Positions 1-6,607 of a stretch of DNA of 9,561 nt are shown here, in pieces (the stretch's first letter is position 1; every line of letters begins with the position of its first letter). The stretch lies in contig CAYLPT010000210.1 in the NCBI GenBank assembly GCA_964385645.1, positions 1-9,561 on the forward strand, in the 5' to 3' direction. Under the pieces are notes generated by a model that had not been told where the DNA came from, searched no databases, and saw only the letters and a list, made by a program, of their open reading frames with translations. The position numbers and the translations under genes are program-made. Source of the stretch: CAYLPT01 sp964385645. Its GTDB lineage: Bacteria; Armatimonadota; Hebobacteria; Hebobacterales; Hebobacteraceae.

Positions 1-182
1 ACACGAGCGAGTGGGCCGCCCGGCGGCTGGGGGGGCGGGCGGAGAGGAACCGCTTCTTCGAGCAGGTGGGTCGGCGGCTGCGGCCGGAGGCGGTGGGCGC
101 GCTAGCCGGGCTTGGCAGGGATCCGGCGCCCGAGGAGGTGCTGGCCCGCGCGGGAGACTATGCGGAGCCGAGGCAGCCATGA
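1..182 (+). CDS. 3' end of an unidentified protein gene (truncated by window start)
   Basis: The reading frame whose codons begin at base 3 is open from the window edge to a TGA at 180-182 and gives the last 59 residues of a protein. They are rich in Arg, Glu, Ala and Leu, look helical and soluble (for example RNRFFEQVGRRLRPEAV), and end in DYAEPRQP. Most codon third positions are G or C, as in the neighbouring genes. The stop overlaps the start of the next gene as ATGA, a common arrangement between co-translated genes. This supports the frame over the competing frame through the same bases, which translates to Gly/Ala/Arg-rich low-complexity sequence. I do not recognise the family. Its position at the head of a rhamnose operon makes a role in sugar use possible, but this is only inference. 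Confidence 0.6.
   Translation, partial: TSEWAARRLGGRAERNRFFEQVGRRLRPEAVGALAGLGRDPAPEEVLARAGDYAEPRQP
170..173 (+). promoter_or_regulatory. Ribosome binding site of the MDR dehydrogenase
   Basis: GAGG sits five bases before the ATG at 179 and lies inside the end of the upstream gene. It supports starting the dehydrogenase at 179 rather than at the in-frame codon at 11. Confidence 0.45.
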
Positions 183-1858
183 GCGATGAGATACCTGAGA
201 CTCAGCGGGCGGTGCAGCTCGTGGGGCCTGACGAGCTGGTGCTGAACCCGGCGAAGCCCGTGCCCCGCCCCGGGCCGCGGCAGCTCCTCTGCCGGGTGGA
301 GGCGGTGGGGCTGTGCTTCTCTGACCTGAAGCTGGTCAAGCAGTTCGCCGCGCACGCTCGCAAGTCCGAGATCGTCTCCGGGCTTGACCCCGCGGTGCTG
401 GCGCAGGTCCCCAGCTACGTGCCGGGCGACCAGCCCACTGTTCCTGGGCACGAGACTGTGGTGCGAGTATGGGCGGTGGGGGAGGAAGTGGAGCGTTACC
501 GGCCGGGCGAGCGGTATCTGGTGCAGACCGACTATCGCTGGCTCCGGACCGAGAACTCCAACGCTGCCTTCGGCTACAACCTGGAGGGTGCGCTCCAGGA
601 GTTCGTGCTGGTGGACGAGCGAGTGATGCTCTCGCCGGAGGGCGACTCGATGTTGCTGCCGGCTTCCGCGCACCTCAGCGCCTCGGCGATCGCCCTGGTC
701 GAGCCCTGGGCCTGTGTCGAGGACGCGTACGCCGACCGGCAGCGCCGCGGGCCCAAGGAGGGCGGCCGGCTGCTGCTGGTGGTGCAGCAGGGGGTCCGGG
801 GCGCTGACGTGAGCGCCGTGCTCGCCCGGGGCGGGCCGCCCGCGCAGATAACCTGGATCGGGGCAGGGCGCCCGCCGCGGGGGCTCGGGCCGGCTACGAG
901 TACGGCCGCAACCCTGGACGACGCGCCCGAGGGGGCCTACGACGACGTGGTGTACTACGGGTCCCAGGCGGAGGTGCTCGAGCGGCTGTTCGCGAAGCTC
1001 GCCGCCCACGGGGTGCTCGTGATCGCGCTCTGCGGGGGCCGGCTGGGCCGGCCGGTGACGGTGCCGGTGGGTCGGGTGCACTACGGCGCGATCCGCATCG
1101 TGGGCACCGCGGGTGCGCAGGCCGCAGAGGCGCTGGCCCGGGCGCCGGCGACCGCGGAGATCAGGGCCGGCGATGCCGTGAACGTGATCGGCGCGGGCGG
1201 GCCGATGGGGGTGATGCATGTGGTGCGGGCGCTGTCTCTGGGGCTGGAGGGCGTGAGCGTGGCCGCGGGCGACATGGATGACGAGCGCCTGGCGGCCCTC
1301 AGCCGGATCGCGGCCCCGCTCGCCAAGCGCCGCGGCGTCCGCTTCGAGACCTACAACCCGACCGCCGGCGCCCCGCCCGGCCCGTGGGACTACCTTGCGA
1401 TCATGGTCCCCTCGCCGGCGCTGGTGGCCCAGGCGATCGGCCAGGCCCGGGAGGGGGCGATCATCAATATCTTCGCAGGCATCCCGGCGGAGGTGACGGC
1501 GCAGATGGACCTCGAAGCGTACCTGCGGAAGGGCCTCTACTTCGTGGGGACCAGCGGCTCCACGGTGGCGGACATGCGGGCGGTGCTTGCAAAGGTGGAG
1601 AGCGGCGCCTTGGACACCAACATATCGGTGGCTGCAGTGGCGGGCCTGGAGGGCGCGATCGCGGGCATCCGGGCCATCGAGCGGCGCGAGATCGCCGGCA
1701 AGGTGATCGTCTACCCCGCCTGCCGGGGCCTGGAACTCACAGAGCTGGGCGACCTCCCGAGGCGGGCGCCAGCGGCGGCCGCTCGGCTCGACGGCGGCGT
1801 CTGGACGAAGGAGGCGGAGGAAGCGCTGCTCGCCGCCTGTGGGGAGCGCGGGGCATGA
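179..1858 (+). CDS. Zinc-type MDR dehydrogenase with a duplicated Rossmann half, 559 aa
   Basis: A medium-chain (alcohol/polyol) dehydrogenase-like protein, presumably a cytosolic NAD(P)-linked oxidoreductase. The N-terminal GroES-like catalytic domain shows Cys46 in GLCFSDLK, the PGHE motif (His91, Glu92) and VEP with Glu175, all expected around a catalytic zinc. The four-cysteine structural zinc lobe is absent. The gap from Cys46 to His91 is about 20 residues longer than in classical alcohol dehydrogenases. The canonical nucleotide loop GAGGPMG is at 338-344, in a Rossmann half covering about 330-512. Before it, residues about 195-310 look like a second, degenerate copy of the same half. 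This explains the length of 559 against the usual 340 to 400. The GGPMG loop and the spacing resemble the L-sorbose-1-phosphate reductase (SorE/YggP) type, from memory. The ATG at 179 is chosen because of the ATGA overlap and the GAGG site; upstream in-frame sequence is low-complexity. Overlapping rhaEW, it may reduce L-lactaldehyde or act on a sugar or sugar phosphate, but the substrate is unknown. Confidence 0.85.
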   Translation: MSDEIPETQRAVQLVGPDELVLNPAKPVPRPGPRQLLCRVEAVGLCFSDLKLVKQFAAHARKSEIVSGLDPAVLAQVPSYVPGDQPTVPGHETVVRVWAVGEEVERYRPGERYLVQTDYRWLRTENSNAAFGYNLEGALQEFVLVDERVMLSPEGDSMLLPASAHLSASAIALVEPWACVEDAYADRQRRGPKEGGRLLLVVQQGVRGADVSAVLARGGPPAQITWIGAGRPPRGLGPATSTAATLDDAPEGAYDDVVYYGSQAEVLERLFAKLAAHGVLVIALCGGRLGRPVTVPVGRVHYGAIRIVGTAGAQAAEALARAPATAEIRAGDAVNVIGAGGPMGVMHVVRALSLGLEGVSVAAGDMDDERLAALSRIAAPLAKRRGVRFETYNPTAGAPPGPWDYLAIMVPSPALVAQAIGQAREGAIINIFAGIPAEVTAQMDLEAYLRKGLYFVGTSGSTVADMRAVLAKVESGALDTNISVAAVAGLEGAIAGIRAIERREIAGKVIVYPACRGLELTELGDLPRRAPAAAARLDGGVWTKEAEEALLAACGERGA

Positions 1859-3816
1859 ACGAGGCGCTGCGAGACCTGATCTGGATATCGCGGGCGGTCG
1901 GCGGGGACCCCAGGCTGGTGCAGGGGGGCGGGGGGAACACCTCGGTGAAGACGGCCGACGGCGCGCGCATGTACATCAAGGCCAGCGGGTCGGCGCTGCG
2001 GGAGATGGACGAGCGGCGGGGCTGGTGCCTGCTCGACGTCGCGCCGGTCCGCTCCATCCTGGCCGACCCGTATCTGGCCGAGCTGCCGGAGGCCGACCGC
2101 GAGCAGGCGATCGTGGAGCGACTCCAGGCCTGCCGGCAGGAGGCCGTCGAGGAAGGGGCGCGGCCCTCGGTCGAGTCCCACCTGCACGCCTTCCTCGGTC
2201 GGTGTGTGGTGCACCTGCATCCGGTGGCGGTGGGCGCCTACGTCTGCGCAGAGAAGGGGCGAGAGGCGCTCGCCGCCCGGTTCGCCGGCGAGGAGCCGCC
2301 GCCGCTCTGGGTGCCGTACGCGAATCCGGGCTGGACGCTGGCGGTGAAGGTCTCGGCGCTGGTGGAGCGTTACGAGCGACGCTGGGGCCAGCGCCCGGCA
2401 GTGCTGTTCCTGGCCAAGCATGGGCTGATCGTCACCGCGGAGACGGCCCGCGAGGTGGTGCGGCTGGTGCGGCGGGTCATCGCGCGCTGCGAAGACGGGC
2501 TGAGGTGGCGGCCCCGGCCCCGGCCCCTGCCCGCCTCGGAGCAGGAGGTGCGGCTGGCGCGGCTCGCGTTCCGGCGGGGGCTGTGGGAGGCAACGGGGCG
2601 CCGCCAGGCCGTGCGGCGTTTCGCGGACGAGGACATCGCGGCGTTCTTGTCGCGGCGGGACGCGCCCAAGCTCGCCTCCTCGCCGCCGCTGACCCCGGAC
2701 GAGCTGGCCTACGCGGGCAACGCCCCGCTGTGGCTGGAGGAGTGCTCGGCGGAGGCGGCGAGACGCGGGCTGGCGCGCCAGCTCAAGCGGGGGGAGCGCC
2801 CCTCGGCGAGCGCGCTCGCGCCCAGGGTGGGGCTGCTGGCCGCGGGCACTGACGCCACCATTCCGGTGGTGAAGGAGGTGGTGACCGCGGCGCTGCTGGT
2901 GCGGGCCCACGCCGCGGGGCTGGGGGGTGCGCACCCACTGACGCGGCCCCAGCGGGAGTTCATCTGCCGGTGGGAGGGTGAGCGCTACCGCCGCGAGGTG
3001 GCGGCCGGGCGCTTGGCGGGCGAGTTGGTGGGCCACATCGCGGTGGTGAGTGGCGCGGGAAGCGGCCTGGGCCGGAGCATCGCGCTCGGGCTGGCGCGGG
3101 CGGGCGCGCTGGTGGGGCTGGCAGACGTAGACGCGGCGGCCGCGGAGGAGACGGAGTCTCTCATCCGCGCGGAGCTGCCGCGGGCCTCTGCCTTCGTCGT
3201 GCGATGCGATGTGACGGACGAGGGGGAGGTGTCCCAGTGCTTCGCAGCCGTCGCGGACCGCTGGGGCGGGCTCGATATCCTGGTCAACGCCGCCGGGCTG
3301 GCGCCGGCCCATCCGCTGGTCGAGTTCCCAGTGGAAAGGTGGCGGAGGGCCCTGGAGGTGAACCTGACCGGCTACTTCCTGATGGCGAGGGAGGCCGCGC
3401 GGCTGATGATCGAGCAGGGGATGGGCGGCAGCATCATCAACCTGAGCTCGAAGTCGGGGCTGGAGGCGAGCCGGAGCAATACCGCCTACAACGCCACCAA
3501 GGCAGGCGAGATCCACATGGCGCGGGGCTGGGCGCTGGAGCTGGGGGGGTACGGCATCCGCGTCAACTCGGTCGCGCCGGGCAATGTGTTTGAGGGCTCG
3601 CGCATCTGGAACCGGGAGTACATCGAGGCCGCCGCGAGGAAATACGGGATCAAGCCCGAGGAGGTCATCCCGTACTACGTGAACATGACCGCGCTCAAGC
3701 GCCGGATCACTGGGCAGGATGTCGCGGAGGCAGTGGTGTTCCTGTGCTCCGAGCGGGCGCGAACCATCACCGGCCAGACCCTGGTGCCCGACAGCGGGCA
3801 AGTGATGGTCCGCTAG
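1855..3816 (+). CDS. rhaEW: Bifunctional L-rhamnulose-1-phosphate aldolase / L-lactaldehyde dehydrogenase
   Basis: A two-domain enzyme of 653 residues, close in layout and size to Bacillus subtilis YuxG/RhaEW. The N-terminal class II aldolase/adducin domain (about 1-215) shows the phosphate-binding loop GGGGNTS at 24-30, KASG at 42-45, the likely catalytic Glu107 in PSVESHLH, and zinc ligands His120, His122 (VVHLHPVAV) and His189 (LAKHGLIV). A helical linker (about 215-390), opening with the Arg-Pro run RPRPRPLP, leads to a classical short-chain dehydrogenase (about 391-653). This has the cofactor loop GAGSGLG at 400-406, NAAG at 478-481, a serine at 531/532 and the YNATK active site (Tyr545, Lys549). 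Known family chemistry: L-rhamnulose-1-phosphate is cleaved to dihydroxyacetone phosphate and L-lactaldehyde, which the second domain oxidises to L-lactate. The start ATG overlaps the preceding stop as ATGA, and GGGGAG lies at 1841-1846. The frame is open further upstream, but that part lies wholly within the dehydrogenase gene. Both active sites look intact. Confidence 0.93.
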   Translation: MNEALRDLIWISRAVGGDPRLVQGGGGNTSVKTADGARMYIKASGSALREMDERRGWCLLDVAPVRSILADPYLAELPEADREQAIVERLQACRQEAVEEGARPSVESHLHAFLGRCVVHLHPVAVGAYVCAEKGREALAARFAGEEPPPLWVPYANPGWTLAVKVSALVERYERRWGQRPAVLFLAKHGLIVTAETAREVVRLVRRVIARCEDGLRWRPRPRPLPASEQEVRLARLAFRRGLWEATGRRQAVRRFADEDIAAFLSRRDAPKLASSPPLTPDELAYAGNAPLWLEECSAEAARRGLARQLKRGERPSASALAPRVGLLAAGTDATIPVVKEVVTAALLVRAHAAGLGGAHPLTRPQREFICRWEGERYRREVAAGRLAGELVGHIAVVSGAGSGLGRSIALGLARAGALVGLADVDAAAAEETESLIRAELPRASAFVVRCDVTDEGEVSQCFAAVADRWGGLDILVNAAGLAPAHPLVEFPVERWRRALEVNLTGYFLMAREAARLMIEQGMGGSIINLSSKSGLEASRSNTAYNATKAGEIHMARGWALELGGYGIRVNSVAPGNVFEGSRIWNREYIEAAARKYGIKPEEVIPYYVNMTALKRRITGQDVAEAVVFLCSERARTITGQTLVPDSGQVMVR

Positions 3817-3820
3817 GGGG
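3815..3820 (+). promoter_or_regulatory. Ribosome binding site of rhaB
   Basis: AGGGGG begins inside the TAG stop of rhaEW and ends six bases before the ATG at 3827. The ATG at 3822 is out of frame and is not the start. The 10-base gap leaves no room for a promoter. Confidence 0.5.
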
Positions 3821-3826
3821 AATGGC

Positions 3827-5314
3827 ATGGCATCACACTTGGCTCTCGCCTTCGACCTGGGGGCCGCCAGCGGCCGCACCATCCTGGGCCGGCTGGAGGG
3901 CGGGCGGCTGGAGATCGAGGAGCTGACTCGCTTCCCGAACGGGATGGTGAGGCTCGGCGACCATCTGCACTGGAACCTGGTGCAGCTCTACGAGGAGGTG
4001 AAACGGGGGCTGGCGGTGTGCGCGTCAGAGGTGAGCGCGGAGCCCGAGAGCGTGGGGGTGGACACCTGGGGGGTGGACTTCGGGCTGCTGGACCGGCAGG
4101 GGACGCTGATCGGGCTGCCCTACGGGTACCGCGATGCCCGCACCGATGGCGCGATGGAGGCCTTCTTCGCGCGCCTGCCGCGGGAGCGCACGTATGAGCT
4201 GACGGGCATTCAGTTCATGCAGATCAACACGCTCTTCCAGCTTCTCTCCATGGTGCGCGATCGGTCTCCCCTGCTCGACATCGCCGCCCACCTGTTGATG
4301 ATGCCCGACCTGCTCAACTACCTGCTCACCGGCCGCCGGGTCACCGAGTTCAGCATCGCCACCACCTCTCAGCTCTACAACCCCCGCCGAGGGGGCTGGG
4401 AGCCCGAGCTGTTCGCGGCCCTGGGGCTGTCGGCGGAGATCATGCAGGAGGTGGTCGGCGCCGGCACGCCCATCGGCTCGCTGGCCGAGCACATATGCCG
4501 GGAGACGGGCCTGGCGCACACACAGGTGATCGCCACCGCCAGCCACGACACGGCGGCCGCGGTGGCGGCAACGCCCGCGGAGGGCGAGGACTGGGCCTAC
4601 ATCAGTTCGGGCACCTGGTCGCTGATGGGCATCGAGAGCCCCCAGCCGATCATCACCGAGGCGACCCGGGAGGGGAACTTCACCAACGAGGGAGGGGTGG
4701 AGGGCACCTTCCGGGTGCTCAAGAACATCATGGGCCTGTGGCTGCTACAGCAGTGTCGGCAGGCGTGGGCCGGGGAGGAGGCCCCCGGCTATGAGGAGCT
4801 GATCCAGGCGGCCTCGGAGGCGGAGCCCTTCGGGCCCCTCGTCGAGCCGGACGACCCGTGTTTCCTCAACCCGCCCGACATGCCGGAGGCGATCGCGCAG
4901 TTCTGCCGACGCACCCGGCAGCCGGAGCCGGAGACCCGGGGGCAGTTCGTGCGCTGTATCCTGGAGAGCCTGGCCCTGAAGTACCGCCTCGTGCTCGACC
5001 AGCTCCGGGCGTGCTGCGGGCGGCCGATCGCCAGGCTGCACATCATCGGAGGCGGGGCGCAAAACGAGCTGCTGTGTCAGCTCGCCGCGGACGCCACGGG
5101 CCTGCCAACTCTGGCCGGGCCCGTGGAGGCGACGGCGATCGGCAACCTGCTCGTGCAGGCGCTGGCGCTGGGCCGCCTCCGGTCGCGGGGCGAAATCCGC
5201 GAGATCGTGCGCGCCTCATTCCCGGTGAAGAGCTACGAGCCTCGGCCGACGCCGGCCTGGGAGCGCGCATACCAGCGCTTCCGCGAGGCGCACGATATGT
5301 CGGCGGCCGAGTAG
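3827..5314 (+). CDS. rhaB: L-rhamnulokinase (FGGY carbohydrate kinase)
   Basis: A cytosolic sugar kinase of 495 residues, close to the 489 of E. coli RhaB. It uses ATP to phosphorylate L-rhamnulose at O1, making the substrate of the neighbouring aldolase. The sequence has the FGGY/actin-fold layout: first phosphate loop DLGAASGRTI at 10-19, VDTWGVDFGLLD at 78-89, the probable catalytic base Asp241 in ASHDTAAAV, SGTWSL at 261-266, and the adenosine-binding GGGAQN at 408-413 followed by LAADATGLP. The SGTWSLMG and NEGG patterns and the tight link to rhaA and rhaEW favour rhamnulokinase over other FGGY kinases such as fuculokinase or xylulokinase. The start at 3827 is preceded by a good ribosome binding site, and the N-terminus begins directly with the first strand of the fold. 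The gene is complete with no visible defect. The stop is 12 bases before rhaA. Confidence 0.94.
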   Translation: MASHLALAFDLGAASGRTILGRLEGGRLEIEELTRFPNGMVRLGDHLHWNLVQLYEEVKRGLAVCASEVSAEPESVGVDTWGVDFGLLDRQGTLIGLPYGYRDARTDGAMEAFFARLPRERTYELTGIQFMQINTLFQLLSMVRDRSPLLDIAAHLLMMPDLLNYLLTGRRVTEFSIATTSQLYNPRRGGWEPELFAALGLSAEIMQEVVGAGTPIGSLAEHICRETGLAHTQVIATASHDTAAAVAATPAEGEDWAYISSGTWSLMGIESPQPIITEATREGNFTNEGGVEGTFRVLKNIMGLWLLQQCRQAWAGEEAPGYEELIQAASEAEPFGPLVEPDDPCFLNPPDMPEAIAQFCRRTRQPEPETRGQFVRCILESLALKYRLVLDQLRACCGRPIARLHIIGGGAQNELLCQLAADATGLPTLAGPVEATAIGNLLVQALALGRLRSRGEIREIVRASFPVKSYEPRPTPAWERAYQRFREAHDMSAAE

Positions 5315-5323
5315 GGGAGGAGG
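5314..5323 (+). promoter_or_regulatory. Strong ribosome binding site for the GTG start of rhaA
   Basis: GGGGAGGAGG fills most of the gap after the rhaB stop and ends three bases before GTG at 5327; its inner GGAGG is six bases away. It settles the use of GTG as the initiator. The resulting N-terminus lines up with that of E. coli RhaA to within one residue. Confidence 0.6.
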
Positions 5324-5326
5324 CGG

Positions 5327-6595
5327 GTGAGCGAGCGGCGCATCGCGGCGGCCTACCAGCAGGCGAGGGAGCGCTATGCCGAGGTCGGCGTGGACACCGA
5401 GGAGGCGCTGGCTCGCCTGGCCGGGGTATCCCTGTCCCTGCACTGCTGGCAGGGAGACGATGTGGCAGGTTTCGAGCGGCCCGGCGCGGCGCTCTCAGGG
5501 GGCGGGATCCAGGTCACGGGCAGCCACCCCGGCCGAGCGCGGACGCCGGAGGAGTTGCGGTCGGACCTCAAGCAGGCGCTCTCCCTGGTGCCGGGGCGGC
5601 ACCGGGTGAACCTACACGCCATCTACGGCGAGTTCGGCGGCCGGCCGGTGGACCGGGATGAGATCGCGCCGGAGCACTACCGGGGGTGGGTGGACTGGGC
5701 GAGGGCCGAGGGGCTGGCGCTGGACTTCAACGCCACCTGCTTCTCCCACCCCAAGGCGGCCTCGGGGCTCACCCTCTCCCATCCCGACGCCGGTGTTCGC
5801 GACTTCTGGATCGAGCACGTGAAGCGGTGCCGGGCGATCGGCGCCTACCTCGGACGGCAACAGGGCGGCCCCTGTGTGCACAACCTGTGGGTCCCCGATG
5901 GCAGCAAGGACTTGCCCGCCGATCGCTGGGGACCCCGGGCGCGGCTGCGGGACTCGCTGGACGCGGTCTACGCCGTGGAGTACGATCCGAGGGAGCTGAA
6001 GGACGCAGTGGAGAGCAAGCTCTTCGGCATCGGGGCGGAGTCCTACACTGTGGGCTCGCACGAGTTCTACCTCGCGTACGGGCTGCTGCGAGGCAAGATG
6101 ATCTGCCTGGACCTGGGCCACTTCCATCCGACCGAATCGGTGGCGGACAAGCTCTCCTCCCTGCTGCTCTTCTGTGACGAGGTCCTGCTGCACATCAGCC
6201 GGGGCGTGCGATGGGACAGCGACCACGCGGTGATCCTGTCCGACGAGGTGCGCGCAGTCATGGAGGAGATCGTGCGGGGGGATGCGCTGGGGAGAGCGCA
6301 CCTGGCGCTGGACTACTTCGACGCCAGCATCAACCGCGTGGGGGCATGGGTGATCGGGGCGCGGGCGGCGTTGGAGGCGCTGCTGGTGGCCCTGCTCGAG
6401 CCGCGGCAGAGGATCCTGGAGGCCGAGCGCGCCGGGGAGGGCTTCGCGCGGCTGGCCTGGATGGAGCAGGCGAAGCTGCTGCCCTTCGGCGCGGTGTGGG
6501 ACGAGCACTGTCGGCGAGCGGGGGCGCCCGCCGGCGAGGCCTGGATCGCCGAGGTGCGGGAGTATGGGGAACGGGTGCTGAGCAGGCGCGGCTAG
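5327..6595 (+). CDS. rhaA: L-rhamnose isomerase
   Basis: A metal-dependent aldose-ketose isomerase of 422 residues that converts L-rhamnose to L-rhamnulose, the first intracellular step of the pathway. It is the E. coli type (419 residues), and similarity recalled from that protein runs along the full length: SLHCWQGDDVAGFE near 37-50, RVNLHAIY, LDFNATCFSHP, AVESKLFGIGAESYTVGS, LDLGHFHPTE, RWDSDH and FDASINRVGAWVIG. All metal and active-site residues of the E. coli enzyme appear at a constant offset of five: Glu229, Asp262, His265, His289, Asp297, Asp299 and Asp329, against Glu234, Asp267, His270, His294, Asp302, Asp304 and Asp334. The C-terminus ends in LSRRG, as in E. coli. It should form a TIM-barrel tetramer using Mn2+. 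The start is GTG. This gene gives the surest assignment in the window and fixes the cassette as rhamnose rather than fucose catabolism. Confidence 0.98.
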   Translation: MSERRIAAAYQQARERYAEVGVDTEEALARLAGVSLSLHCWQGDDVAGFERPGAALSGGGIQVTGSHPGRARTPEELRSDLKQALSLVPGRHRVNLHAIYGEFGGRPVDRDEIAPEHYRGWVDWARAEGLALDFNATCFSHPKAASGLTLSHPDAGVRDFWIEHVKRCRAIGAYLGRQQGGPCVHNLWVPDGSKDLPADRWGPRARLRDSLDAVYAVEYDPRELKDAVESKLFGIGAESYTVGSHEFYLAYGLLRGKMICLDLGHFHPTESVADKLSSLLLFCDEVLLHISRGVRWDSDHAVILSDEVRAVMEEIVRGDALGRAHLALDYFDASINRVGAWVIGARAALEALLVALLEPRQRILEAERAGEGFARLAWMEQAKLLPFGAVWDEHCRRAGAPAGEAWIAEVREYGERVLSRRG

Positions 6596-6597
6596 GC

Positions 6598-6604
6598 GAG
6601 GTGG
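6598..6604 (+). promoter_or_regulatory. Candidate ribosome binding site of the glycosyltransferase
   Basis: GAGGTGG lies three bases before GTG 6608, rather close. A second weak site, GAGG at 6611-6614, lies 14 bases before the in-frame ATG at 6629. The start of the next gene is therefore uncertain by seven codons. Confidence 0.35.
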
Positions 6605-6607
6605 TCG

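Noticed and set aside
11..178. N-terminal extension of the MDR dehydrogenase to the in-frame codon at 11
   Set aside because: The extension is Gly/Ala/Arg low-complexity sequence and overlaps a better-coding frame that ends at 182. The ATG at 179 has GAGG upstream and begins where MDR similarity begins.
770..790. Perfect 7-base inverted repeat CTGCTGC/GCAGCAG with a 7-base loop
   Set aside because: It lies inside the coding sequence of the dehydrogenase and comes from Leu and Gln codons. No run of T follows it, so it is not a terminator.
1384..1854. Upstream extension of the rhaEW frame
   Set aside because: It lies wholly inside the second Rossmann half of the dehydrogenase and translates to Gly-rich nonsense; class II aldolase similarity starts at 1855.
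2509..2526. Three-fold tandem CGGCCC repeat
   Set aside because: It is too short to be a mobile or regulatory repeat; it encodes an Arg-Pro hinge between domains and is noted under rhaEW.
1711..3882. Long open frame of 723 codons on the minus strand opposite rhaEW
   Set aside because: It is antisense to a gene with intact aldolase and dehydrogenase motifs. Its translation is rich in His, Arg, Pro and Gln with no domain pattern, which is typical of the complement of GC-rich coding DNA.
1855..6595. Possible fucose rather than rhamnose cassette
   Set aside because: The isomerase matches L-rhamnose isomerase over its full length with all metal ligands, and bears no resemblance to the much longer fucose isomerase; the fused aldolase-dehydrogenase is the RhaEW type.
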